Below are positions 17,574 to 26,281 of a stretch of DNA of 64,000 nucleotides, piece after piece. The DNA lies in assembly GCA_039816045.1 (NCBI GenBank), contig JBCBYB010000003.1:124001-188000 (forward strand). Direction: 5' to 3'. Source of the stretch: Thermohalobaculum sp039816045 (GTDB lineage Bacteria > Pseudomonadota > Alphaproteobacteria > Rhodobacterales > Rhodobacteraceae). Within the stretch, counting starts at the first letter, position 1. Each line of letters opens with the position of its first letter. The translations under genes were made by a program, and so were the position numbers. The notes under the pieces were generated by a model that saw nothing but the letters and a program-made list of their open reading frames with translations, did no database searches and was not told where the DNA came from.

Positions 17574-18404
17574 ATGACATCGCCTGCGGAGTTGCGCGCC
17601 GAACGGGACGGTGCGGGCCGGCTGAGCCCGTGGGTGGTGTTCTACGTGCTTGTTTTGCTGGCATGGCTCGCATTGGCGCTGATGGCCGAAGACACGGCGC
17701 CATCTGCCGCGGGCGCTTTGGATTTTTCGACGACCGCAGCGCTCTGGCGGGCCCTCTGTCTTGCCGCGGCGGATGCGGCCCTCTTGCCGTTGACGGCCAT
17801 GTGGTCGGTGATGGCCCTGGCGATGATGGCGCCCACGGCTGTGCCGATGCTCTCCACCTATCGGGACATCACATCCAGCCCCCGCGCCGACCGGCCGGCG
17901 CTGTCGTTCTGGGCACTGCTTGGCGGCTATCTCGCGGTTTGGATCGCTTTCGCCCTTGCGGCCGCAGCGCTGCAACAAGGGCTTTCGCACGCGGGACTGC
18001 TGGGCCCCGGCGGTCTGAGCCTTTCGGACGGTCTCTCGGCCGCGCTTCTGCTGGGAGCGGGTCTCTACCAGCTCTCCCCGCTCAAGGAAGCCTGCCTGCG
18101 CCGCTGCCGATCGCCCTTTGCCTACTTTATGGCGCATTGGCAGGACGGACCTCGGGGCGCCTTCCGCATGGGGCTCGCGCAAGGCGCGGCTTGCCTCGGC
18201 TGCTGCTGGGCGCTGATGCTGCTCGGCTTTGTCGGGGGCACGATGAACCTCGCTTGGATGGCAGGAGCGACCGTTCTGATGACGCTTGAGAAACTCGACT
18301 GGCCCGGGCGCGCGCTCACGCGTCCGCTCGGGGCGGTCCTGATTGCCGCCGGCATCGCCGTCGCGGCCCGTGGCTTCGGCCTGATCCAGGGAGGACTGAC
18401 ATGA
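17574..18404 (+). CDS. DUF2182 integral membrane protein, predicted metal-related
   Basis: The 276-residue protein has about six hydrophobic helices: near 20-38, 60-85, 110-135, 150-170, 205-228 and 250-270. Between helices two and three the family motif 'WSVMALAMMAPTAVPML' is clear. 'KEACLRRCRSP' and 'GLAQGAACLGCCWALM' add the conserved cysteine pairs of DUF2182 proteins, which are described as predicted metal-binding membrane proteins. The ATG has AGGGGAGG upstream. The stop overlaps the DUF1326 start; DUF2182/DUF1326 is a recurring gene pair, so the two probably act together. Confidence 0.88.
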   Translation: MTSPAELRAERDGAGRLSPWVVFYVLVLLAWLALALMAEDTAPSAAGALDFSTTAALWRALCLAAADAALLPLTAMWSVMALAMMAPTAVPMLSTYRDITSSPRADRPALSFWALLGGYLAVWIAFALAAAALQQGLSHAGLLGPGGLSLSDGLSAALLLGAGLYQLSPLKEACLRRCRSPFAYFMAHWQDGPRGAFRMGLAQGAACLGCCWALMLLGFVGGTMNLAWMAGATVLMTLEKLDWPGRALTRPLGAVLIAAGIAVAARGFGLIQGGLT

Positions 18405-19006
18405 CGGCGTGGTCGATCCGCGGGGAGCTGATCCTCAATTGCAACTGTACGGTGTTTTGTCCTTGCGTGGTCTCGCTTGGGAAGCACCCGCCGACCGAAG
18501 GCCATTGCCAAGCTTGGCTCGGCGTGCGCATCGACGAGGGCCGCTATGGCCGCGCCAAGCTCGACGGGCTGAACGTCGGCATGGTCCTCGACATCCCCGG
18601 TGAGATGGGACGCGGCAACTGGACCGTTGGAACCTATATCGACGAGCGCGCGGGCAAGACCGCCTATGAAGGGCTCGACAAGATCTTCCGCGGCGAGGCA
18701 GGCGGCACCACGCGCCTCTTCCAGATGCTGATCAGCCAGTACATCGGCACCGAGCGTGCGCCGATCACGTTCGAGACCGAAGGCACCAAGCGCCGCCTCG
18801 CGGTCGGCAAGAACATCCTCGGGGAGGTCGAGCCGATCGCCGGCCCCGACCCCGAGCGCGAGGTGTCGGTCACCAACACCGGTTACTGGATGGGACCGGA
18901 CATCACGATCGCCACGGCCAACAAAGGGCGCGTGCGCGCCTTCGGCCGGGTCTGGGATTTCGACGGCCGCAGCGCAGAGATCTGCCAAATCGACTGGAGC
19001 AACTGA
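18401..19006 (+). CDS. DUF1326 domain protein
   Basis: The 201-residue product opens with 'GELILNCNCTVFCPCV', the cysteine-rich start that defines DUF1326, followed by 'GHCQAWLGVRIDEG'. The CNC...CPC cluster suggests metal or redox chemistry. No signal peptide is visible. It is coupled to the DUF2182 gene by a four-base overlap and followed after one base by the DmdA-like gene, so all three are probably on one transcript. The biochemical role is not established. Confidence 0.88.
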   Translation: MTAWSIRGELILNCNCTVFCPCVVSLGKHPPTEGHCQAWLGVRIDEGRYGRAKLDGLNVGMVLDIPGEMGRGNWTVGTYIDERAGKTAYEGLDKIFRGEAGGTTRLFQMLISQYIGTERAPITFETEGTKRRLAVGKNILGEVEPIAGPDPEREVSVTNTGYWMGPDITIATANKGRVRAFGRVWDFDGRSAEICQIDWSN

Positions 19007-19007
19007 G

Positions 19008-20150
19008 ATGAACGCGCTCTCTCCTTTGCCGGCGCCCCCGGCCCTTGCGATCTCACCGCGGCTGCGGCGCACGCCGTTCTCCGCCCGGGTCGAGGCGGCC
19101 GGCGTCCGGAGCTACACGGTGTACAACCGCATGCTCTTGCCGACGGCGTTTCGCGGGCTGGAGGAGGACTACTGGCACCTGCGCGAACACGTGCAGCTGT
19201 GGGATGTGAGCGCCGAGCGGCAGGTGGAGATCGCCGGACCCGACGCCTCGCGCCTTGCGCAGATGCTCACGCCACGGAACCTCTCCAAAATTGCGGTCGG
19301 GCAGTGCGCTTACGCACCGATCACCGACGGCACGGGTGGCATCCTGAACGACCCGGTGCTGCTGCGTCTCGGCAAAGAGCGGTTCTGGCTCTCCATCGCC
19401 GACAGCGACCTTGTGCTGTGGGTCAAGGGGCTCGCCTATGGCATGGGCCTTTCGGTGGACGTGTTTGAGCCCGATGTGCACCCACTCGCGGTCCAAGGCC
19501 CGAAGGCCGATCTGCTGATGGAGCGGGTCTTTGGCCCGATTGTGCGCGAGATCCGGTTCTTCCGCTTCAAACCGCTTGAGTTCGAAGGCCACCAAATGGT
19601 TGTCGCCCGCTCGGGATGGTCCAAGCAGGGTGGGTTCGAGATTTATCTCGACCGTCCGGAACTCGGCCACAAGCTGTGGGATGTGCTCTGGGAGGCGGGT
19701 GAGGATCTCTCCGTCGCTGCAGGTTGCCCGAACCTGATCGAGCGCATCGAGGGCGGCCTGCTCTCCTATGGCAACGACATGACCCGGGATCACACGCCGC
19801 TTGAATGCGGGCTTGAGCGGTTCTGTGCGCTCGATGGCGATATCGAATTCGTCGGGCGGGCTGCTCTTCGAAAACAGCGCACGAAAGGCATCCCCCGGAT
19901 GGTGCGTGGGCTGATCTTCGGCGGACCGCGGTGCCCGGCGCAGGTGGAGCCCTGGCTGGTAACCGCAGGCGACACGGCCGTGGGGCAAATCAGTTCGGCG
20001 GTTTACTCCCCGGCCCTTGAGGCGAACATCGCAATCGCCATGATCGCGACGGGTCACGAGGAGCCCGGAACCGCGGTCACTGTGCAGACCCCGGTCGGTC
20101 CCGCAGAGGCGGAGGTGCGCACCCTGCCCTTCGACGTGCCCCCGATCTGA
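19008..20150 (+). CDS. dmdA: DmdA-like dimethylsulfoniopropionate demethylase (GcvT/aminomethyltransferase family)
   Basis: The 380-residue protein has the GcvT fold and strongly resembles roseobacter DmdA: 'RRTPFSARVEAAGV', 'YTVYNRMLLPT', 'LREHVQLWDVSAERQV', 'HPLAVQGPKAD', 'VARSGWSKQGGFEIY' and 'IERIEGGLLSYGNDMT'. DmdA moves a methyl group from DMSP to tetrahydrofolate, giving methylmercaptopropionate. The start is the ATG one base after the DUF1326 stop. Related GcvT-family demethylases act on dimethylglycine and other methylated compounds, so the substrate is not proven; the 'SKQGG' and 'YGNDMT' blocks favour DmdA. A TAXI-type TRAP transporter follows. Confidence 0.8.
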   Translation: MNALSPLPAPPALAISPRLRRTPFSARVEAAGVRSYTVYNRMLLPTAFRGLEEDYWHLREHVQLWDVSAERQVEIAGPDASRLAQMLTPRNLSKIAVGQCAYAPITDGTGGILNDPVLLRLGKERFWLSIADSDLVLWVKGLAYGMGLSVDVFEPDVHPLAVQGPKADLLMERVFGPIVREIRFFRFKPLEFEGHQMVVARSGWSKQGGFEIYLDRPELGHKLWDVLWEAGEDLSVAAGCPNLIERIEGGLLSYGNDMTRDHTPLECGLERFCALDGDIEFVGRAALRKQRTKGIPRMVRGLIFGGPRCPAQVEPWLVTAGDTAVGQISSAVYSPALEANIAIAMIATGHEEPGTAVTVQTPVGPAEAEVRTLPFDVPPI

Positions 20151-20244
20151 GACGCATGGACCTCTCGCGGGCCTTGGTCTACCGTCGCGGCGCCGGGCCG
20201 CGGCGGCTTCAGATCCCGCGCCCACCGTTCAGGGAGGACACATC

Positions 20245-21201
20245 ATGACCCGCTTTTTCGTGCGCGCCTGTTTTGCGGCGGCGATCGCTCTCGGTGCCAC
20301 ATCTGCTGGGGCGGAGACCCGCGTCACCTACAAATCCGCCAAGACCACCTCGTCCTATTACCAGATGGCCGTGCAAATCGCGGAGGCGATGAAAGCCGGC
20401 TCCGACGGCGACATCACCGTCACGGTCGAGGAGAGCCAGGGCTCGGTCCAGAACGTGATGGAGGTGCGCGCCCGCGGTGGGGACTACGTCTTCACGACGC
20501 CCCCAGTGCTTGTTCGTCTCGCCCAGGGCGGCAAGGCGATGTTCGAGGGCAAGGGTTCGCCCGCCTTCGACGAGATCCGCGCGCTCTTCCCGATCCCGTC
20601 GCTCACCATGCATTTCGTGATGGCCGAGGGCTCCGGGATCACGGACTTCGCAGGCATGGAAGGCAAGACGATCCTGCTCGGCAAAGGATCCTTCGGCGCG
20701 CGCGAGGGCGAGAAATACCTGAAGCTCTTCGGCCTTGAGGGCAAGGTCGAGATTGCCGATGCCGAACTCTCGAACGCGGTTCCGGCACTCAAGAACGGCC
20801 AGATCGACGGCTTCGTGACAGCCGGCTCCTGGCCCGCACCGAATGTGATCGAGGCGTCGGCCTCCACCGGGGTCCGCGTGCTCTCCCTCGATGACGAACA
20901 GATCGCCGCCACCAAGCGTACCAAACTGACGATCCCGGCAGGCACCTATGCGGGCCAGGGCGAGGACATCGTGACCACCTCGCTGCCCGTTGTGGCCTAC
21001 AGCACAACCAAGATGGACGACGACACAGCCTATGCGCTGACCAAGACCTATTGGGAGCAGAAGGGCGCCATGGGCGCAGGAGCCGCCTGGTGGAACGGTG
21101 TGGACGCCGACCTGATGGAGAACATCACCGGTAAGATCCACCCCGGCGCCATCCGCTACTACAAAGAGGCTGGGATCACGCTGACCGACGCGCAGATGTG
21201 A
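20245..21201 (+). CDS. TAXI-family TRAP transporter solute-binding protein
   Basis: The 318-residue protein has a signal peptide (about residues 1-23, ending SAGA) and GGAGG seven bases before the ATG. 'SSYYQMAVQIAEAMK' and 'VEESQGSVQNVMEVRARGGDYVF' fit the TAXI class of periplasmic binding proteins, which serve fused-subunit TRAP transporters. The substrate is not known. The stop overlaps the GTG start of the permease, which confirms the partnership. It follows the dmdA-like gene by 94 bases on the same strand. Confidence 0.9.
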   Translation: MTRFFVRACFAAAIALGATSAGAETRVTYKSAKTTSSYYQMAVQIAEAMKAGSDGDITVTVEESQGSVQNVMEVRARGGDYVFTTPPVLVRLAQGGKAMFEGKGSPAFDEIRALFPIPSLTMHFVMAEGSGITDFAGMEGKTILLGKGSFGAREGEKYLKLFGLEGKVEIADAELSNAVPALKNGQIDGFVTAGSWPAPNVIEASASTGVRVLSLDDEQIAATKRTKLTIPAGTYAGQGEDIVTTSLPVVAYSTTKMDDDTAYALTKTYWEQKGAMGAGAAWWNGVDADLMENITGKIHPGAIRYYKEAGITLTDAQM

Positions 21202-23030
21202 GCCCGACCGAGCAAGCCCCCGCCTTGCCACCACTCAGCGGGGAGGCGGCGGGGCCAGGGTGGTCGCCCATGCGTGCGGTCTGGCTGGCCCTTGCCGTTC
21301 TGACGGTCGCGTTCCACCTGGGGCTCATCTTCTCGGGCCTCGTGCCGAACCTCGTCAGCCGCCCGCTCCACATGGCGCTGGCACTGCCCTGGATCCTGGT
21401 CTTCGCGGCCCGCACCAAGAGAGGCCGCGTGACCGGTTCCGCACTCGCCGCCGCTGGTGTTGCCGCCTGCATCTGGATCGCGCTCTCCCGCGACGCCCTT
21501 TCCGACCAGTACGGCTTCCTCGAAGGGTCAGGGCAGATCGCCGTTGCGGCAGTGCTGTTGCTGGTCACACTCGAAGCCGCCCGCCGTGCCATCGGCTGGC
21601 CCCTGCCGGTGATTGCAGCGCTGGCGCTTGGGTACGGCCTCTTCGGACAGCACATCCCGGGCCAGTTCGGCCACTCCGGCACCCCACTCGAAAGTTTTCT
21701 GGGCACGCTCACCATTGCAGAGGGTGGTCTCTGGGGCAGCCTTACCGGCGTCTCGGTCGGCGTCGTCGCTATCTTCGTGATCTTTGGCGCCGTCCTGAAT
21801 GCGGGCGCCGCGGGCCATGGCTTCATGAACCTTGCCGCAGCCGCGGCGGGACGACTGAATGGCGGCGCGGCAAAGGTCTCAGTCCTCTCTTCGGCGCTCT
21901 TCGGATCGATTTCCGGGTCTGCGTCAGCGAATGTCGCCTCCACCGGCGCGATCACGCTGCCGGCCATGACGAGGCTCGGCTATCCCAAACGCCTTGCAGG
22001 TGCGGTCGAGGCGGTCGCTTCCTCCGGTGGACAAATCATGCCGCCCCTTATGGGCGCGGGCGCGTTCGTCATGGTCGAGCTCACCGGCGTTCCCTATGAA
22101 GGGATCATGGCCGCGGCCCTGCTGCCCGCGATCCTGTATTTTTTCGCCGTCTGGATCGGGATCGACGCGTTTTCCCGCCACCACCCGCTGCCCCCCATGG
22201 CGGCTGAGGACAAGCCCGCCGCCCGTGACGTGCTCATCACCACCGGCTTCTTCGCGGTTCCCTTTGCCGTGCTGCTCTGGGGGATGTTCGGCGTAGGCGT
22301 GACCCCGCAATACGCCGCCTGCCTGGCAATCCTGGTGGGTGCGCTCTTGCTTCTGACCGACGCGCGTCTTGAGGTCTCTCTGCCTGACACCGCAAGGCGT
22401 TTCGAGAGCGCCCTTTTCACGGCCGCCCGCCAGGTCTCGCTGATCGCCGCCATCATCCTCTGCGCCTCGATCATCATCGGGGTGCTGGGGATCACCGGGC
22501 TTGGCGTCAAGATCACCTCACTCATCCTATCGGCGTCCGGCGGGCTGCTCTGGCCGTCGCTGCTGCTGACCGCACTCGCATGCCTGATCCTCGGCATGGA
22601 GGTGCCGACCACCGCGGCTTATGTGATCTGTGTCTCTGTCGCGGGCCCGGCGCTGATCTCGCTTGGGATGGCGCCACTCGAAGCCCATCTTTTTGTCTTC
22701 TGGTACGCGCTGCTCTCGACGATCACCCCACCGGTCTGTGGCGCGGTCTTCATCGCCGCCGGCATGGTCGGCGAGAACTGGCTGCGGGTCGCGCTCAGCG
22801 CCATGGCCCTCGGCGTCGGGCTTTATGTGATTCCCTTAGGGATTGCGGCAGATCCAGCATTGATCGGGTTGGCCGAAGACCCCGCCGGCGCTGTTTTGGC
22901 TGCGGCAAGAACCGGTGTCGGCTTGGCGCTCCTCTCCTATGCTCTCATCGCCATGCGGAACACCCTTGCACAGATCGGAACCAGCATCGCCGGGCTTGCC
23001 CTCGTCCTCGCGCCGGCCGCGTTCCCCTGA
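21198..23030 (+). CDS. TRAP transporter fused permease (4TM + 12TM) of the TAXI system
   Basis: The 610-residue hydrophobic protein uses a GTG start overlapping the binding-protein stop. The first ~170 residues contain the DctQ-like helices; the rest is DctM-like, with 'FGSISGSASANVASTGAITLPAM' and 'SSGGQIMPPLMGAGAFVMVE' typical of the fused TRAP permease. Uptake would be driven by an ion gradient across the inner membrane. A late 'LILGMEVPTTAAYV' and 'ITPPVCGAVFIAA' complete the family pattern. Confidence 0.93.
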   Translation: MSPTEQAPALPPLSGEAAGPGWSPMRAVWLALAVLTVAFHLGLIFSGLVPNLVSRPLHMALALPWILVFAARTKRGRVTGSALAAAGVAACIWIALSRDALSDQYGFLEGSGQIAVAAVLLLVTLEAARRAIGWPLPVIAALALGYGLFGQHIPGQFGHSGTPLESFLGTLTIAEGGLWGSLTGVSVGVVAIFVIFGAVLNAGAAGHGFMNLAAAAAGRLNGGAAKVSVLSSALFGSISGSASANVASTGAITLPAMTRLGYPKRLAGAVEAVASSGGQIMPPLMGAGAFVMVELTGVPYEGIMAAALLPAILYFFAVWIGIDAFSRHHPLPPMAAEDKPAARDVLITTGFFAVPFAVLLWGMFGVGVTPQYAACLAILVGALLLLTDARLEVSLPDTARRFESALFTAARQVSLIAAIILCASIIIGVLGITGLGVKITSLILSASGGLLWPSLLLTALACLILGMEVPTTAAYVICVSVAGPALISLGMAPLEAHLFVFWYALLSTITPPVCGAVFIAAGMVGENWLRVALSAMALGVGLYVIPLGIAADPALIGLAEDPAGAVLAAARTGVGLALLSYALIAMRNTLAQIGTSIAGLALVLAPAAFP

Positions 23031-23127
23031 CCCACTTCAGGTGCTCACACAACCGCCTACGCAGCACTCATTCTGCCTATTTTTCAAGCAAATCAGAACA
23101 ATCGTCCAAGCATTAATCTTAACCTTC

Positions 23128-23156
23128 TTGACAGGTCCCGCCCCCTCCGTTGCCAT
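23128..23156 (+). promoter_or_regulatory. Possible sigma-70 promoter of the ammonium transporter gene
   Basis: TTGACA at 23128-23133 is followed after 17 bases by TGCCAT. An AT-richer stretch at 23070-23127 lies just upstream, unlike the surrounding GC-rich DNA. The -10 match is weak. I saw no sigma-54 type GG-N10-GC element that I could support. Confidence 0.3.
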
Positions 23157-23222
23157 TCGCCCCGAGAGGCTGTGCCGAGACGAGCTGCAGCCCAGTGATG
23201 GGACAGAGAGGAGTGTCTTCCG

Positions 23223-24530
23223 ATGGAAGAGTTACAAGAAGGGCTCAATTGGGCCACCACCGTGAACATGGAAGTGTTCTACTGGTGGTGTACCGCGTTG
23301 ATGTTCATCATCCATGCCGGGTTCCTCGGCTATGAGATGGGAGCCTCGCGTATCAAGAACGTGCTGGCGTCGGGCATGAAGAACATCCTGGCCTTCGCCT
23401 TCGTCATTCCGACCTTCTTCTTCTTCGGCTGGTGGATCTATCTGGCCTCGCCGACCGGATTCCCGGATTTCACCGCCGAGACGGGCGGCGCGCCGTGGGA
23501 TCAGGCGATGGGTCCGAACCTCCAGGACAACGCGACCGGCATCTTCTGGGCGGCCTTCACGCTCTTCGCGGCGACCACTGCCTCGATCTTCTCCGGTGCC
23601 GTTATCGAGCGCATCAAGCTCTCAGGCTTCATCATCCTCGCGATCCTGCTCGGCTCGGTCGTCTGGATCCTGGGCGCCTCCTGGGCCTGGCACGGCGATG
23701 GCTGGCTGCTGACCGAGTGGGGCTGGCACGACTTCGGTGCCGCGGGCTGCGTGCACATGATCGCCGCCTTCTTCGCGCTCGGCGTGCTGATCAACCTCGG
23801 ACCACGGATCGGCAAGTTCAACCCGGACGGCACGGCGAACGAGCTGAAGCCGCACAACATCCCGATGGCCGTCTTCGGTCTGATGGTCCTGATCGTGGGC
23901 TTCTTCGGCTTCCTCGGCGGCTGCATCATCTACAACGGCACCGCTCAGTGGACCACGATCTTCGGCAACCCGGCGACCCTTTCGGCCGTGGCGTTCAACA
24001 CGCTCATGTGCTTCTCGGGCGGGATCATCGGCGGCTGGATCACCACGCGCGATCCGTTCTGGATGATGTCCGGCGCGCTCGCGGGCATCTTCGCCGCGGC
24101 CTCCGGCCTTGACGTCTACTGGCCGCCGCTCGCCTTCCTGCTCGGCATGGCCGGTGGCGTGATCGCCCCGATCGGTGCCAAGTGGCTGGAGAACACCTTC
24201 AAGATCGACGATGCCGTGGGCGCTGTCTCGGTGCATGGCTTCGCCGGTGCCTTCGGCGTGATCGCGTTCGGCATCTTTGGCGCGGGCTACCCGAACGGCG
24301 ACTATCCGGACACCAACCTGATGGGCCAGATCGTCGGCGCCGTTTCGATGGGTCTGCTCGGCTTTATCCCGGGCTATGTAGTCTCGCTGCTGCTCAAAGG
24401 CTTGGGCCTGCTGCGGATCCCTGAGGAAGTCGAAATCATGGGCATGGACCGTGCCGAGATCCCGGTTTGCGCCTATCCCGAAGGCATGCAGGCGAGCCGC
24501 GGCATGCCCGTTGCGACCCCGGCCGAATAA
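23223..24530 (+). CDS. amt: Ammonium transporter (Amt family), possibly methylammonium/ammonium
   Basis: The 435-residue protein has eleven predicted transmembrane helices. The twin histidines of the Amt pore are present in 'GAAGCVHMIAAFF' and 'GAVSVHGFAGAFGV', and the 'NTLMCFSGGIIGGW' segment matches the signature region. No cleavable signal peptide is seen. It is followed by a small one-helix protein and a glutamine-synthetase-family ligase. This grouping suggests that the transporter feeds ammonium, or possibly methylamine, to the ligase. Confidence 0.93.
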   Translation: MEELQEGLNWATTVNMEVFYWWCTALMFIIHAGFLGYEMGASRIKNVLASGMKNILAFAFVIPTFFFFGWWIYLASPTGFPDFTAETGGAPWDQAMGPNLQDNATGIFWAAFTLFAATTASIFSGAVIERIKLSGFIILAILLGSVVWILGASWAWHGDGWLLTEWGWHDFGAAGCVHMIAAFFALGVLINLGPRIGKFNPDGTANELKPHNIPMAVFGLMVLIVGFFGFLGGCIIYNGTAQWTTIFGNPATLSAVAFNTLMCFSGGIIGGWITTRDPFWMMSGALAGIFAAASGLDVYWPPLAFLLGMAGGVIAPIGAKWLENTFKIDDAVGAVSVHGFAGAFGVIAFGIFGAGYPNGDYPDTNLMGQIVGAVSMGLLGFIPGYVVSLLLKGLGLLRIPEEVEIMGMDRAEIPVCAYPEGMQASRGMPVATPAE

Positions 24531-24553
24531 CGAGAGAAAGAAGGAGAGAGACC

Positions 24554-24718
24554 ATGGGTTCCCCAATCGACAGCTGGGAAGGTGTTGGCGCCTACTTCAC
24601 CGGAGCGGGCGGAGCGACGCCCGGCATCCTGCTGCTGCTGTCCGTGATCGCCTGCTTCGGCGCCATCGCTTACGGCGCGATGAAGGAAGAGGCGGCACAC
24701 AAAGAGCACAAGAAGTAG
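24554..24718 (+). CDS. Small single-helix membrane protein downstream of amt
   Basis: A 54-residue product with AAGGAGAG seven bases before the ATG. Residues about 22-42 form one hydrophobic helix ('GILLLLSVIACFGAIAYGAM') after a Gly-rich stretch, and the tail is Lys/His/Glu-rich. It lies 23 bases after amt and before a terminator. I do not recognise a family; its size and place suggest an Amt accessory subunit. Confidence 0.75.
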   Translation: MGSPIDSWEGVGAYFTGAGGATPGILLLLSVIACFGAIAYGAMKEEAAHKEHKK

Positions 24719-24758
24719 CGCTCAGCATTTGATCCGCGGCGTCTCACGTCGCACCCTG

Positions 24759-24782
24759 GGGCCGCGTTCGCGCGGCCCTTTT
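24759..24782 (+). terminator. Intrinsic terminator after amt and the small membrane protein
   Basis: GGGCCGCG (24759-24766), a TTCG loop, CGCGGCCC (24771-24778), then TTTT. It separates the transporter pair from the ligase gene, allowing partial read-through or a separate promoter. Confidence 0.85.
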
Positions 24783-24821
24783 GCTTGCGCAACAGCCGAA
24801 CCGACCAAGGGGGGACAGACC

Positions 24822-26195
24822 ATGACCAAACTCGCCGCACTCAAAGCCGCGCTCGAAAACGAAGGGGTGACGACCTGCATTGCCTCCTATGTCGACATGC
24901 ACGGCGTCTCGAAATCGAAGTTTGTGCCGATCGCGCATTTCGATCAGATGATGGCGGGCTCGGAGATGTTCACAGGTGCGGCGCTCGACGGAGTGCCCCA
25001 GGAGATCAACGACGAGGAGGTTGCGTGTATGCCAGACCTCGACTCGTGCTCGGTTTTGCCATTCCGGCCGGAGCTTGCCTACTTCTCCTGTGACCTCTGG
25101 TGCGAGGAGACCCCGTTCGAGGCCTGTTCGCGCAACATCCTCGGGCGTCAGACGGCCCGCGCAGCGGAGCTCGGCTATACGATGAACCTCGGTATGGAGG
25201 CCGAGTTCTTCGTCTTCCGGGACGAGCTGTTGGACGACATCGCCGACGACCCGGAACGCCCGGTGCGGCCGCAGCCGATCTCCTTTCTGCCCCATCTCGA
25301 CAAACCCGCCTATGACACGACCAGGCTGCTGCACAACATCGAGTGGCTCTCAGAATTGGTCGATGCGATGAACCAGCTCGGCTGGGATGTCTACTCCTTC
25401 GACCATGAAGACGGGATCGGTCAGGTTGAGATCGACTTCGCCTATGCCGACGCGAAGACCATGGCGGATCGGTATGTGCTGCTGCGCATGATGGCCAACA
25501 TGATCGCGGGCAATCACGGCGCCTATGCCTGCTTCATGCCGAAACCCTATGGCGACCGGACCGGCTCGGGCGCGCATTTTAACATGTCGCTGGCCGGCGC
25601 GGATGGGACGAACCTGTTCAAGGCGGCCGATGATCCGCGGGGCTGCGGGCTCTCGACGCTCGGCTATCAGTTCCTCGCGGGCATCCTGCGGCATTTGCCG
25701 GCGATCATGGCGGTCGTCGCCCCCTCGGTGAACAGCTACAAGCGGCTCGTGAAACAGGGCTCGATGTCGGGCTTCACCTGGGCGCCGGTCTTTGCCTGCT
25801 ATGGCAACAACAACCGCACCAATGCCATGCGCATCCCAAAAGGGGGCGGCCGAGTGGAGCTGCGGGCCGCCGACAGCGCCTGCAACCCCTATCTCGGTGC
25901 CGCCATGTGCCTTGCCGCTGGGCTGGAGGGGATTGCAGAAGGCCTCGACCCGGGCGATCCGAACACCGACAACATGTATCTTGTCTCGGACGAGGAACGG
26001 GCCGAGCGGGGGATCGAGATGCTGCCCCGGACCCTCGACGAAGCCGTGCGCGCGTTCAAGGCCGATCCGCTTTCCAAAGCGGTCTTCGGAGAGGCGATGT
26101 TCAACGCCTGGGTCGAGTACAAAGAACAGGAGTGGCTCTCCTATCTCAACCACGTCTCGGATTGGGAGATGAAGCGCTATCTGCGGATGTTCTGA
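24822..26195 (+). CDS. Glutamine-synthetase-family ligase (GlnT / gamma-glutamylmethylamide synthetase-like)
   Basis: The 457-residue protein shows the GS fold: 'NLGMEAEFFVF', 'GQVEIDFAYADA', 'DRTGSGAHFNMSL', 'NNNRTNAMRIPKGGGRVELR' and 'SACNPYLGAAMCLAAGL'. These form the metal, glutamate and ATP sites. It lacks the GlnA-I adenylylation region and matches the GlnT/GMAS-like class instead. These enzymes ligate glutamate to ammonium or methylamine; sequence alone does not decide. The N-methylglutamate synthase and dehydrogenase genes of the methylamine route are not beside it. The ATG has AAGGGGGGA upstream. Confidence 0.88.
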   Translation: MTKLAALKAALENEGVTTCIASYVDMHGVSKSKFVPIAHFDQMMAGSEMFTGAALDGVPQEINDEEVACMPDLDSCSVLPFRPELAYFSCDLWCEETPFEACSRNILGRQTARAAELGYTMNLGMEAEFFVFRDELLDDIADDPERPVRPQPISFLPHLDKPAYDTTRLLHNIEWLSELVDAMNQLGWDVYSFDHEDGIGQVEIDFAYADAKTMADRYVLLRMMANMIAGNHGAYACFMPKPYGDRTGSGAHFNMSLAGADGTNLFKAADDPRGCGLSTLGYQFLAGILRHLPAIMAVVAPSVNSYKRLVKQGSMSGFTWAPVFACYGNNNRTNAMRIPKGGGRVELRAADSACNPYLGAAMCLAAGLEGIAEGLDPGDPNTDNMYLVSDEERAERGIEMLPRTLDEAVRAFKADPLSKAVFGEAMFNAWVEYKEQEWLSYLNHVSDWEMKRYLRMF

Positions 26196-26204
26196 GCCAT
26201 AGCA

Positions 26205-26262
26205 GGGCGGCTTGCCTCACCAGCCCTTCTCCGCGCGAGAGAAGACGCAGGCGGAGCCGCCC
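26205..26262. terminator. Stem-loop between two convergent genes
   Basis: GGGCGGCT (26205-26212) pairs with AGCCGCCC (26255-26262); the loop holds a second small pairing, TTCTC/GAGAA. No T tract follows. It fills the 86-base gap between the ligase and the leftward gene. Confidence 0.45.
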
Positions 26263-26281
26263 CACCCGGCGATCCTTGGCG

